Assembly (NCBI RefSeq): GCF_050433125.1
Contig: NZ_JBNPXV010000013.1
Coordinates: forward strand, 62,001 to 126,000
Length of the DNA: 64,000 nt
Reading direction: 5' to 3'
DNA from: Roseimarinus sediminis
Lineage (GTDB): Bacteria > Bacteroidota > Bacteroidia > Bacteroidales > Prolixibacteraceae
Each line of letters opens with the position of its first letter. Position 1 is the stretch's first letter. The notes under the pieces were generated by a model. It did no database searches, had not been told where the DNA came from, and worked only from the letters and a program-made list of their open reading frames with translations. The position numbers were made by a program, and so were the translations under genes. Of this stretch, positions 26,213-34,780 are shown piece after piece.

Positions 26213-27757
26213 ATGTCATTAAAAAGAAACATTCAGGAACTTCGTAAAAGAAAGATTGAGGTTCAGAAAGGTGGAGGTGACAAGGCCATTGAAAAGCAGG
26301 CAGCCATGGGGAAACTCACTGCCCGCGAGCGCATCCTTGCCATCCTCGACAAAGACTCTTTCCATGAATACGACTTGTTCGCCGAACACCTTGCCCGTGA
26401 TTTCGACATGGACAAAAAGATATTGCATGGCGACGGGGTGATTACCGGAACCGGAACCATTCATGGCTCACCGGTTTGTATCTATGCCCAGGACTTTACT
26501 GTAGCCGGTGGTTCACTGGGACTGATGCATGCCCGTAAGATCACCAAAATCATGGATCACTCACTTAAAATGCGTGTTCCCCTGATTGGCATCAACGACT
26601 CGGGAGGTGCCCGTATCCAGGAAGGTGTTAACTCGCTGGCCGGATATGGCGAAATTTTCTTCCGCAATACACTTGCATCGGGTGTTATTCCGCAGCTTTC
26701 AGTTATTCTGGGGCCCTGTGCAGGAGGTGCTGTTTACTCTCCTGCATTAACCGATTTTGTTTTTGTGGTCGAAAACATTTCAAAAATGTTCATCACCGGC
26801 CCCAGTGTTATCAAAACAGTGCTGGGTGAAGAAATTTCGATGGAAGAGCTTGGAGGAGCCCGTGTTCATTGCGAAATTGCCGGAAATGCCCATTTTTATG
26901 CCAAAACCGAGGTTGAATGTTTTGAGCAGATCAAAAAACTGATTGAGCTCATTCCACGAAACAATACCGATAAAGCACCCATTGTGGCACCCAGGGAACC
27001 ACTGAAGAAGTACAAGATTGAAAAAATTGTACCCGAGAATCCTAAATTACCTTACGACATCAAGGATGTTATCAGGTCGATTTCGGATGGATCGGAATTC
27101 TTCGAAGTGATGGAGTTATATGCTCCCAACATTGTAATCGGGTTTGCACGAATGAACGGACGTACCTGCGGTTTTGTTGCCAACCAGCCCAAAGTGCTGG
27201 CAGGTGTGCTCGACTGCGACAGCTCGGATAAGGCTGCACGTTTTATCCGCTACTGCGATTCCTTTAACATTCCGATTATTACCCTCGAGGACATGCCAGG
27301 CTACCTGCCCGGTGTTGATCAGGAACACATGGGAGTTATCCGTCACGGCGCAAAAATTCTTTATGCCTACAGTGAAGCAACGGTTCCCAAAATTACAGTG
27401 ATTATTCGCAAAGCCTATGGAGGTGGATACATTGCAATGAACTCGCGTCACCTGCGTGCCGACTTTGTTTTTGCATGGCCAACAGCCGAAATTGCAGTGA
27501 TGGGTCCCGAAGGTGCAGCCAATATTGTATTCCGGAAAGAGATCTCCGAAGCCGAAGATCCCGAAGCAATGCGCTTACAAAAAATTGAGGAATACAAGGA
27601 AAAATTTGCCAACCCCTTTGTGGCAGCTGCGAAAGGCTATGTCGATGAGGTAATTGAACCCGATCAGACCCGCTCCATGCTGCTTCACGCCTTGAGTGTT
27701 TCTGAAAACAAATCGGTTTCGATGCCACGCAAGAAACATGGTATTCCACCCTTTTAA
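26213..27757 (+). CDS. Acyl-CoA carboxyltransferase beta subunit (propionyl-CoA carboxylase / methylmalonyl-CoA decarboxylase alpha type)
   Basis: 514 residues with two crotonase-like carboxyltransferase halves. Acyl-CoA-binding loops are visible as NDSGGARIQEGV and GPCAGGAVYSPA in the first half and LPGVDQEHMGVIRHGAKIL and RKAYGGGYIAM in the second. The enzyme moves CO2 between carboxybiotin and propionyl- or methylmalonyl-CoA. The biotin carrier follows after 11 bp, but neither biotin carboxylase nor the sodium-pumping decarboxylase subunit is nearby. The direction (carboxylase or decarboxylase) therefore cannot be decided here. Confidence 0.92.
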   Translation: MSLKRNIQELRKRKIEVQKGGGDKAIEKQAAMGKLTARERILAILDKDSFHEYDLFAEHLARDFDMDKKILHGDGVITGTGTIHGSPVCIYAQDFTVAGGSLGLMHARKITKIMDHSLKMRVPLIGINDSGGARIQEGVNSLAGYGEIFFRNTLASGVIPQLSVILGPCAGGAVYSPALTDFVFVVENISKMFITGPSVIKTVLGEEISMEELGGARVHCEIAGNAHFYAKTEVECFEQIKKLIELIPRNNTDKAPIVAPREPLKKYKIEKIVPENPKLPYDIKDVIRSISDGSEFFEVMELYAPNIVIGFARMNGRTCGFVANQPKVLAGVLDCDSSDKAARFIRYCDSFNIPIITLEDMPGYLPGVDQEHMGVIRHGAKILYAYSEATVPKITVIIRKAYGGGYIAMNSRHLRADFVFAWPTAEIAVMGPEGAANIVFRKEISEAEDPEAMRLQKIEEYKEKFANPFVAAAKGYVDEVIEPDQTRSMLLHALSVSENKSVSMPRKKHGIPPF

Positions 27758-27768
27758 ACCACTTAAAT

Positions 27769-28101
27769 ATGGAAAATATCAAAGAAGAAGAATACGGAGA
27801 ATATTCTACATTTTCGATCAGCAGTGGTTTGTACCGTACCGAGCTGACAGAAAAATTCAAAAAACGTCTCAAATGGCAGGCACCCGATCCCAAAAAGATC
27901 ATTGCCATCATTCCCGGAACAATTCTCGATGTTTTTGTCAAACCAGGCCAACAGGTTGCAAAAGGAGAAGTTTTGCTCCTACTCGAAGCCATGAAGATGC
28001 AAAACCAGATTACCATGCCTTTCGATGGAAAAATCAAAAAGGTGAACGTCAAGGCCGACGAAGTAATCAAGAAACTGCATTTAATGATCGAAATTGCATA
28101 A
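27769..28101 (+). CDS. Biotin carboxyl carrier protein
   Basis: 110 residues ending in a biotinyl domain with the modified lysine in LLEAMKMQNQI. The preceding IPGTILDVFVKPGQQVAKGE is the usual first half of the hammerhead fold. The N-terminal 45 residues are charged and lack the Ala/Pro linker of decarboxylase carriers. It is the partner of the carboxyltransferase upstream and is followed by a terminator. Confidence 0.92.
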   Translation: MENIKEEEYGEYSTFSISSGLYRTELTEKFKKRLKWQAPDPKKIIAIIPGTILDVFVKPGQQVAKGEVLLLLEAMKMQNQITMPFDGKIKKVNVKADEVIKKLHLMIEIA

Positions 28102-28109
28102 AATCAGAA

Positions 28110-28136
28110 AAGGTGGCCCGAAGGTCACCTTTTTTT
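28110..28136 (+). terminator. Rho-independent terminator after the biotin carrier gene
   Basis: A 9-bp stem (AAGGTGGCC / GGTCACCTT, one G-T pair) with a CGAA loop, followed by a run of T. It ends 1 bp before the convergent ispE stop codon. Confidence 0.88.
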
Positions 28137-28137
28137 A

Positions 28138-28950
28138 TTATTTAATTGGCTGATGCCAAACCGTACAATTTTCGAAATGCTTTGCAACATTATGCTCCAG
28201 CGAAGAAAACAAAGCATAAACGGCTGCCCCGCTTCCCGACATGGATGCATAAACAGCTCCCATGCTGTACATCTTTTTTTTAACGGCTGCTATTTCGGGA
28301 TGAACATCAAAAACACTTTTTTCAAACTTGTTATCAACAATTGACTTCCATTGGGCAACTGGCTGCATAATTCGCTTCCTTAACGACTGTCCGGGTACTT
28401 CACGGTGTACATTGCGGTAAGCGTCGGCTGTTGAAACATGCACTGCCGGCTTTACCACCAACAGGTGCCATCCCTTTAAATCGAGCGTCAGCTTAGTTAA
28501 CATCTCACCTCTTCCCTCGGCAAGAACAGGCTCGTTGATGATGAAAAACGGACAGTCGCTTCCAAGCTGTGCTGCCATATCGAGCAGCTGATTCTGATCT
28601 ATTTGCAAATCGAACAGCTGATTCAAGCCCATGAGTACATGAGCAGCATCGGACGAGCCGCCCCCAAGGCCGGCACCCGAAGGAATCTGCTTATGCAGAT
28701 GCATTGCAACGGGAGGCAGTGAATAACGCTCATGCATCAGGCGGTAGGCCTTCACGGCAATGTTCTCCGATGCTGAGACTCCGGTAAGCATTCCGCTCTC
28801 ACTAAATGAGAATTTGCGTGAAGGAATTATTTCCAGCAGATCGCACCAGTTCAAGGGATAAAAAATGGTTTCGATGTCGTGAAACCCATCAGGACGCATT
28901 CTTAAAACTTCGAGCCCGATGTTAATTTTTGCATTGGGATATAAAATCAT
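28138..28950 (-). CDS. ispE: 4-diphosphocytidyl-2-C-methyl-D-erythritol kinase
   Basis: Phosphorylates CDP-methylerythritol in the MEP isoprenoid pathway. It is a GHMP kinase of about 270 residues with the ATP loop PSGAGLGGGSSDAA and the substrate segment YPNAKINIGLEV; SMSGSGAAVYALF lies near the C-terminus. I chose the ATG at 28948-28950 (MILYPNAKIN) over the upstream start at 29028, whose 26 extra residues do not resemble the family. Confidence 0.94.
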   Translation of the reverse strand: MILYPNAKINIGLEVLRMRPDGFHDIETIFYPLNWCDLLEIIPSRKFSFSESGMLTGVSASENIAVKAYRLMHERYSLPPVAMHLHKQIPSGAGLGGGSSDAAHVLMGLNQLFDLQIDQNQLLDMAAQLGSDCPFFIINEPVLAEGRGEMLTKLTLDLKGWHLLVVKPAVHVSTADAYRNVHREVPGQSLRKRIMQPVAQWKSIVDNKFEKSVFDVHPEIAAVKKKMYSMGAVYASMSGSGAAVYALFSSLEHNVAKHFENCTVWHQPIK

Positions 28951-29094
28951 GAAAGTAATTTTACCTGCTTGCTGCGAAGGTAAAAATTTGTAGGAATAAG
29001 CACACTCTTTTGGACTAACAGCACACAAAAAAAACAGTCCCCAAAAAGGAACTGCTTCAATATGCTATAAAATAAAATTGTTGAAACCCTTTGA

Positions 29095-29187
29095 TTATTG
29101 AACACGATCGCTTTTTCGCGACTCACTGAGGAATGCTATGCCTACTGCCATTAAGAAAATACCGAATGCAATTAATAAATATAACAT
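29095..29187 (-). CDS. Small membrane peptide of 30 residues
   Basis: An open frame from ATG 29185-29187 encodes 30 residues: a hydrophobic helix (LYLLIAFGIFLMAVGIAFL) followed by a charged tail (SESRKSDRVQ). A -7 box lies 26-33 bp upstream. It has the make-up of a genuine single-pass small protein (inside-positive tail, normal start, own promoter). It is not homologous to anything I can name, and coding status rests on composition and context only. Confidence 0.55.
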   Translation of the reverse strand: MLYLLIAFGIFLMAVGIAFLSESRKSDRVQ

Positions 29188-29212
29188 AGTTTTAAGTGTT
29201 TAGTAACCTCTA

Positions 29213-29220
29213 CAAAAGTA
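29213..29220 (-). promoter_or_regulatory. -7 promoter box before the small membrane peptide
   Basis: Read on the minus strand, TACTTTTG matches TAnnTTTG; transcription would begin about 20 nt before the small ORF. No good -33 TTTG is seen at the right distance. The remaining 260 bp up to the hom start hold no other gene that I can see. Confidence 0.45.
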
Positions 29221-29482
29221 TAATAGTTATTCAACCACCTGCTATTCATGGGTTTCATTTTTATGAACGACCACTTTTTCATGATTAACGACTTGTTTTT
29301 TTATTTGAACGAAACTCGCACAACAACAATTAACATAAAAAGCTGTTTCCATTTCGATTTTCAGCTTCAATGCAAACAAAGCCCGAAACTAATATTCTCG
29401 AAGTTTCAGAACGCATTTGACTAATATTTATCAGTCAAAGTTCAATTTTTGCTATATTTCGCCACAAATTGAGAAAAAAAGC

Positions 29483-30802
29483 ATGAAAACAATAAATATT
29501 GCCATTTTAGGCTGTGGAACTGTTGGAGGCGGTGTTGCCAAAATTTTAAATGAAATAAGTGAAAACATCAACCAACGAGCCGATGCCAACATCGTTTTGA
29601 AAAGCATTGTTGAACTTGAACCGGCAAATGCTTCGAAACGCTTCGATTTACCGCTTGCGATTTTCATGGGCGGAGGTCGCACTCTTAATCATACCGAGGC
29701 AAAGCAATACATCGACGAAGTACTTGCCGATCGTGATATCGACATGGTCATTGAAACCATCGGAGGAACCAGCGACTTTGTTTACGAACTTTGCCTCAAC
29801 ATTATCCAATCGGGCAAGCACCTGATAACTGCCAACAAAGCATTACTGGCCGAGCGGGGTAGCGAAATTTTTGAAGCTGCTGAAGCAAATAATATAAAAA
29901 TTGGTTTCGAAGCTGCTGTGTGCGGAGCCATCCCCATTGTGAAAACAATCAAGGAGAACCTTACCGGCGACAAAGTTTTATCGGTGTCGGGAATCATGAA
30001 TGGAACCAGCAATTACATTCTGAGCCGAATGCAAAATGAACACCTCGAATTTGACACTGCACTCGAACTGGCTCAAAAAAGCGGTTATGCCGAAGCCGAT
30101 CCTACCCTGGATATCAGCGGAGGCGATGCCGGCCATAAAATCATCCTGTTAATTAAACTGGCTTACGGCATCGACGTTTCGATGGACGACTTGTCGATCA
30201 TAGGTATTGAAAACATTCAAAAAGAAGACATCGATTTTGCCAACGAAATTGATGCAAAAATCAAACTCATTTGTTACGCGAAAAAAATTAATGGCGACAT
30301 TTATGCCACTGTTCGCCCCATGATGGTAAAAAACAGCAACTTCCTTTCGGGCGTTAACGGAGCGACCAATGCAGTCAGAGTGAACTGCCTTTATTCCGGA
30401 AAGCACATCCTGGTTGGAAAAGGCGCCGGCTCGAGTGAAACGGCCATGTCGATTGTTTCCGACGTGGTATTCATTGCCCGTTATGGCGAAAAAATCAGAA
30501 ATACAGCCGAGAAACAGGAACGAAATTTTGCCAATTCGAGGCACTTTGTTTTTCCTTATCTTATCACCTTCCATACTGCCGACATTCCGGGTACCACAGG
30601 GCTTATCACCACGGCCATTGGAAAACAAAAAATCAACATCGACACGGTAAGTCATAACCGTCACAGCGAAGAGAAAGCCATGTTTTCGGTGGCCACCATG
30701 CCATGTACCCTCGAGCAAATTGAACAGGCAGTAAGCATCATCAAAGATGAAAGACCGGACCTTTTACTTAGCGAACCCAAAATTATGCCCATTCTTTATT
30801 AG
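29483..30802 (+). CDS. hom: Homoserine dehydrogenase
   Basis: Reduces aspartate semialdehyde to homoserine for threonine and methionine. 439 residues: an NAD(P) Rossmann domain with ILGCGTVGGGVAKIL, the catalytic domain (GIMNGTSNYILSRM, then YAEADPTLDISGGDAGHK), and a C-terminal ACT-type domain (about 355-430) for feedback control. It is a stand-alone enzyme, not fused to aspartokinase. I chose the ATG at 29483 (MKTINIAILG); the open frame reaches 29417. Confidence 0.94.
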   Translation: MKTINIAILGCGTVGGGVAKILNEISENINQRADANIVLKSIVELEPANASKRFDLPLAIFMGGGRTLNHTEAKQYIDEVLADRDIDMVIETIGGTSDFVYELCLNIIQSGKHLITANKALLAERGSEIFEAAEANNIKIGFEAAVCGAIPIVKTIKENLTGDKVLSVSGIMNGTSNYILSRMQNEHLEFDTALELAQKSGYAEADPTLDISGGDAGHKIILLIKLAYGIDVSMDDLSIIGIENIQKEDIDFANEIDAKIKLICYAKKINGDIYATVRPMMVKNSNFLSGVNGATNAVRVNCLYSGKHILVGKGAGSSETAMSIVSDVVFIARYGEKIRNTAEKQERNFANSRHFVFPYLITFHTADIPGTTGLITTAIGKQKINIDTVSHNRHSEEKAMFSVATMPCTLEQIEQAVSIIKDERPDLLLSEPKIMPILY

Positions 30803-30839
30803 CAAAGTTTTTTTAATCCATCAACCAACAATTTTTAAT

Positions 30840-30881
30840 GCAGCCAGATAACGGCTGCTCTTCTATAACTTGTTATTTTTG
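30840..30881 (+). promoter_or_regulatory. Inverted repeat and -7 box upstream of the Cys/His-rich gene
   Basis: GCAGCC-AGATAAC-GGCTGC (30840-30858) is a perfect 6-bp dyad, and TATTTTTG (30874-30881) matches the Bacteroidota -7 box. The dyad covers the place where the -33 region should be, so it could be an operator for a metal-responsive repressor. It could equally be the hom terminator stem, although no T-run follows directly. Confidence 0.4.
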
Positions 30882-30938
30882 CCGTTCTAAAGCAACTTTT
30901 TTTCTTCGATGCTGTTATCGATGCTGAAGAAATTGTAA

Positions 30939-31319
30939 ATGAAGAAAAATACAGGCACATACAACAGACAGTTTTTTACCATTCTCATAATGGTGAACCT
31001 GTTACTGTATCCCTTCGTTTACTCCTTTCAACATGCCCTTACCCATCATCTCGATCAACACCAGCACAACACAGAAAGCAGTCATCACTGCTGCAGTATT
31101 GATGTACCTGAACCGGCTGCCGATTTTCATCTTTCCACTCCTGAGGAAGAATGTCCCATATGCAGTTATGAATTTGCCCAGGGGCTGAATGCTGACCCCG
31201 TAAACACCAACGGCCCGGCTGTAATTATTGGAAGTGGATTACACGCATACAACCAGTCACTTTTTTGGGCCAGTGTTTTTCAATGCTCCGTTCCCAGAGC
31301 TCCTCCAGTTGCTTGCTAA
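30939..31319 (+). CDS. Cys/His-rich membrane-anchored small protein (DUF2946-like)
   Basis: 126 residues with an N-terminal hydrophobic helix (about 12-30), then HALTHHLDQHQHN, HHCC and CPIC clusters, and a C-terminal PRAPP motif. Proteins of this make-up (DUF2946 and similar) tend to stand before TonB-dependent receptors for metals; the family link is from memory. Clustered Cys and His point to binding a transition metal in the periplasm. The receptor gene follows after 153 bp, with an imperfect hairpin in the gap (31349-31377). Confidence 0.7.
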   Translation: MKKNTGTYNRQFFTILIMVNLLLYPFVYSFQHALTHHLDQHQHNTESSHHCCSIDVPEPAADFHLSTPEEECPICSYEFAQGLNADPVNTNGPAVIIGSGLHAYNQSLFWASVFQCSVPRAPPVAC

Positions 31320-31472
31320 ATAATAACTTTTCCAAATATTTTCTTATCCTTCCAGCAACTACGATATCTGCAGGAAGTGATTACCTTGTTTAACATTTCC
31401 ATCACAATCGCTACAACATAATAATTAATGTATTGTAGTTCTGATTGCTATGGCTCAAAATATAGAATTCAC

Positions 31473-33728
31473 ATGTTAAAATATATCGTAACAGGCATCA
31501 TAGGACTGATGCTTACGCTGTCTGCATATACACAGCATACTGTTAAAGGACTTGTATTCGACCAAAACAGCAGCGAAGCTTTAAGCGGAGCAAGTATCTA
31601 CCTTCATGAATTAGAAATTGGTACCGTAAGCGATGAGTCAGGTTCTTTTTCCATCCCCAATTTACCCGATGCAAGGCTCACATTCCAAATATCCTTTCTG
31701 GGCTACGAAACCAGAATTATTAAAACTGAAAGCGAGGCTTACTTATCAGTTGGTCTTCAACCTACACTGGTCGAAACACCCGAAGTGGTGGTCAGCGCTT
31801 CCAACTTTTCATCGCAACATGAAAATGCGGTTAAAATAGAATCGCTGCATGGAAAGGCCATTGCACAATCGGGAAACCCTTCGTTTGCTGCTTCACTGGC
31901 TGCCATTCCGGGTGTCGATGCCATCAGCAACGGCAATGGTATAGGCAAACCGGTTATCAGAGGATTGTCCAACTCGAATGTACTCATGCTTAACAATGGT
32001 TTCAGAATGGACAACTACCAGTTTTCGGAACTTCACCCTTATGTGGTGGACGAAACCGGAATTGATCGTATTGAAGTCATTAAGGGACCAGCATCGCTGC
32101 TTTATGGGGCCGATGCCATTGGCGGTCTGATCAATCTTCTGCCTGAACAACCTGCAGCAGTTGGTACACTGAAAGGCGACGTGGCATTGAGAGCTTATTC
32201 GGCCAGTCAGGGCTACTCATTCAATGCAGGCCTGAAAGGCACCAAAGAAAAAACGGCCTGGGGACTTCGGGGAGCTTTAAAAAACCACCGTGACTATATC
32301 GACGGAAATGATCAGTTTGTGCCCAACAGCCGTTTCAGTCAACAATCGGTAAAAGCTTTTTTGAATCACAACAACCAGCTTGGTTTTTTTAAACTGGGTT
32401 ACGAGGTGAATCATCTGGAGCCGGGGATCAGCAATGCGATTTCGGTAAACGAAGTAAAGGAGAACAGTTATGAAAAGTCCATCTGGTTTCAGGATTTGAC
32501 ACACCATACCCTTTCAAGTCGCAACACCTTTTTCATCCAAAATCTGAAAATAAATGCCAATGCTGCCTGGCAGCTCAATCAACGAAGGCTCAACACCGAT
32601 GAGGAAGGTGAAGTAAACATGCAGCTAAGTGCACTTAGTTATGAAGTGAAAACCTGGCTGCTATCGGGTAAAAACAACGATCTCATTGTAGGTTTTCAGG
32701 GTGCACGGCGCAATAACCAAAACAACGAAGCCCATGTACGGGTGTTACCCGACTACCTCGAAAACGAAATCTCGCTGGTTGGGCTCTACCAACATCGTTT
32801 GTTCGACCGGCTCAGTTTGCAAACCGGACTGCGTTTCGATCACCGAAGCCTCGATGTTCCCGAGCAGGAAAAAGCATCGCACAGCCACGAAGCGGAAGAA
32901 GAAGAGGAGGAAAGCCATGAAGAAGAGCTGATGCCGGCCCTCCAAAAGCAGTACAACAACCTCAGTTTCTCAGCCGGGGCTACTTTGGATTTGTCTCACG
33001 AGCTTTTATTCCGCATGAATGTGGCTTCTGCTTTTCGTCCTCCCAATGTTGCCGAACTAAGCCAGGACGGGGTACACGGATCTCGCTATGAAACAGGAAA
33101 GCATGACCTTGAATCACAACGCAACTATGAGGCAGACTTTAGCATGCACTACCATACAGGCAATTTTTCGTCCGATGCAGCCGTCTTTTACAACCTGATT
33201 CGCCGGTATATTTACCTGGCTCCAACCGACTTACTATACAATGAACTTCCTGTTTATGAATACGGTCAGACCAATACCAGCCTTTACGGCGGAGAGTTCA
33301 CCCTTCGCTATCACCCGCTTAGCTGGTTCGAAGTAAACAGCCAATACGAATTGGTAAGAGGCATCCGTCAGTCGTCGGATGCCGACGGCAAAAATCTTCC
33401 CTTTATGCCTCACGACAAATTAAAAGCGGCCCTGCTTTTTGAGGCAGCATCGGGCAAGATGATCCGGCAACCCTATGCATCGGTCAAAGCAGTTTATGCC
33501 TTTGCACAAAACCGGCCATCGGCATTCGAAACAGCCAGCGAAGCCTACCTGCTTTTCGACCTGGAAGCCGGTTTTTCAAGCGGAAAGAACAACAGGGAAC
33601 TACAGTTCACATTCAATGTAAATAATTTATTCAATACGGTATACACCGATCATCTTTCGCTGCTGAAACCCCTTGGGCTTTATAATCCGGGGAGAAATAT
33701 CGCCATCGGGATCCGCTATCAATTCTGA
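31473..33728 (+). CDS. TonB-dependent outer-membrane receptor, candidate metal transporter
   Basis: About 751 residues. A signal peptide (MLKYIVTGIIGLMLTLSAYTQ) is followed by a carboxypeptidase-regulatory-like domain (about 24-105), a plug domain (GIGKPVIRGLSNSNVLML, then IEVIKGPASLLYGADAIGG), and a beta-barrel ending in Phe. An extracellular-type loop reads HSHEAEEEEEESHEEE, a His/Glu-rich stretch like those of zinc receptors such as ZnuD. With the Cys/His-rich gene upstream, uptake of Zn, Cu or a similar ion is a reasonable guess. I chose the ATG at 31473 because it gives a clean signal peptide. Confidence 0.87.
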   Translation: MLKYIVTGIIGLMLTLSAYTQHTVKGLVFDQNSSEALSGASIYLHELEIGTVSDESGSFSIPNLPDARLTFQISFLGYETRIIKTESEAYLSVGLQPTLVETPEVVVSASNFSSQHENAVKIESLHGKAIAQSGNPSFAASLAAIPGVDAISNGNGIGKPVIRGLSNSNVLMLNNGFRMDNYQFSELHPYVVDETGIDRIEVIKGPASLLYGADAIGGLINLLPEQPAAVGTLKGDVALRAYSASQGYSFNAGLKGTKEKTAWGLRGALKNHRDYIDGNDQFVPNSRFSQQSVKAFLNHNNQLGFFKLGYEVNHLEPGISNAISVNEVKENSYEKSIWFQDLTHHTLSSRNTFFIQNLKINANAAWQLNQRRLNTDEEGEVNMQLSALSYEVKTWLLSGKNNDLIVGFQGARRNNQNNEAHVRVLPDYLENEISLVGLYQHRLFDRLSLQTGLRFDHRSLDVPEQEKASHSHEAEEEEEESHEEELMPALQKQYNNLSFSAGATLDLSHELLFRMNVASAFRPPNVAELSQDGVHGSRYETGKHDLESQRNYEADFSMHYHTGNFSSDAAVFYNLIRRYIYLAPTDLLYNELPVYEYGQTNTSLYGGEFTLRYHPLSWFEVNSQYELVRGIRQSSDADGKNLPFMPHDKLKAALLFEAASGKMIRQPYASVKAVYAFAQNRPSAFETASEAYLLFDLEAGFSSGKNNRELQFTFNVNNLFNTVYTDHLSLLKPLGLYNPGRNIAIGIRYQF

Positions 33729-33840
33729 GCAGGTCTTCATTCTTAAAAAAATTCCGGAAGTGGTAGTTAGTAGGTCCAGCCTTAATACCTTTGCTTCCAT
33801 CGCGGTGAATAGATACCCGGTTTTTTATCAAAATTTAAAA

Positions 33841-33868
33841 GCCCCGCCTGATTCTTCAAGCGGGACTT
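33841..33868. terminator. Duplicated gcvP terminator hairpin, now downstream of the metal-type receptor
   Basis: AGCCCCGC and GCGGGACT pair around a 12-nt loop; read on the minus strand it is followed by a T-run. It lies 112 bp after the receptor stop and may end that transcript. The identical original is at 41891-41918. Confidence 0.75.
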
Positions 33869-33904
33869 TCTATTTCCTAATGACTTTTTCCTATTGATTT
33901 TTTC

Positions 33905-34008
33905 TTATTTGTATGCCTCAACGGGCGGACAGGTACAAACCAGGTTTCTGTCGCCAAAGGCATCATCGACACGGGTTACCGGAGGCCAGAATTTGTTTTC
34001 CCTGATCA
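33905..34008 (-). pseudogene. Detached 3' fragment of gcvP
   Basis: The last 34 codons and stop of gcvP are repeated here (RENKFWPPVTRVDDAFGDRN onward), identical in protein sequence to the real C-terminus apart from the join. Upstream on the minus strand the frame continues into unrelated DNA, so this is a remnant and not a gene. Confidence 0.92.
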
Positions 34009-34780
34009 AGGCAGGCAGGACGCAAGCAATTATTCTTTGCACGCCTTGCCTTTTGCCTTGTATGAGCCAATGCATAAACATGAAAATGATCTTTTTAGGC
34101 ATCAAGAAAATAGCGATTTTTTATACTGATAATCAATGAAATGAATAAATTATTGAAAAATATTTTCAAAATGAGGGTAACCTTTTTGCTGTTTCCGGAA
34201 TATATAAGTAGCAAGGACAAAAAATTACTAATGATTTAAAGTGTGATATATTAATATATAATGAATATATATAAAGAATAAGCATTAATAGAGTTTGGTT
34301 CAAATCGTATTTTCTTTTTAGTTTTATCCCTCTGAACTTAAAACAACCTGACCATGAATATTCCCCAATATTCTACAAGAGCAGTCAATAACATTGAGGA
34401 TTCTTGCGAAAGCCAATATAAAGTGCTTTCATCGTTCACTTGTACAGATCGTATTAATCAACCAATCATACAATCAAACTTGCTTTTCTCTATGTCCCAC
34501 TTCCGCCAGTTGACGGAAGCCAGGAGGCTTAAAACCCATGTTGCCTATGAAGAAATATTAAAATAATGCCTGTCAGTTTCTGACGTGAAGGATTGTCCTG
34601 AGCATTGCCCGGCTGCAGGCCCATCTGCTTCAACAAAGAAGATAAAATTTCACCTTTAATAAAATGAAAGGCAACACAATCCGAATTGTCAAATCGACGA
34701 AGTCAAAATTATGCTGCCTAAGAATCCAAATTATTAATTTGAATTGGGAGCTGTAACTCCCGTTCGCAAAAATAGAAAAA
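34009..34780. other. Non-coding AT-rich lead of the insertion
   Basis: No convincing gene. A short frame at 34141-34239 (32 codons) and another at 34354-34566 (70 codons) look random. A perfect hairpin CTTCCG-CCAGTTGA-CGGAAG lies at about 34500-34519. The rest is mostly A/T with several stops in every frame. Confidence 0.6.

Larger units (their letters stand above)
33757..34008. repeat. 252-bp direct repeat, left copy
   Basis: Matches 41807-42058 with four mismatches (at 33780, 33816, 33918 and 34002), offset 8050 bp. It contains the gcvP-side intergenic DNA, the terminator hairpin and the last ~104 bp of gcvP. Left of it lies native sequence following the receptor gene; right of it begins AT-rich DNA absent from the other copy's flank. 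Confidence 0.97.

Noticed and set aside
34354..34566. A 70-codon open frame inside the insertion.
   Set aside because: No recognisable domain, no signal peptide, no promoter box, and it spans a perfect hairpin; probably chance.
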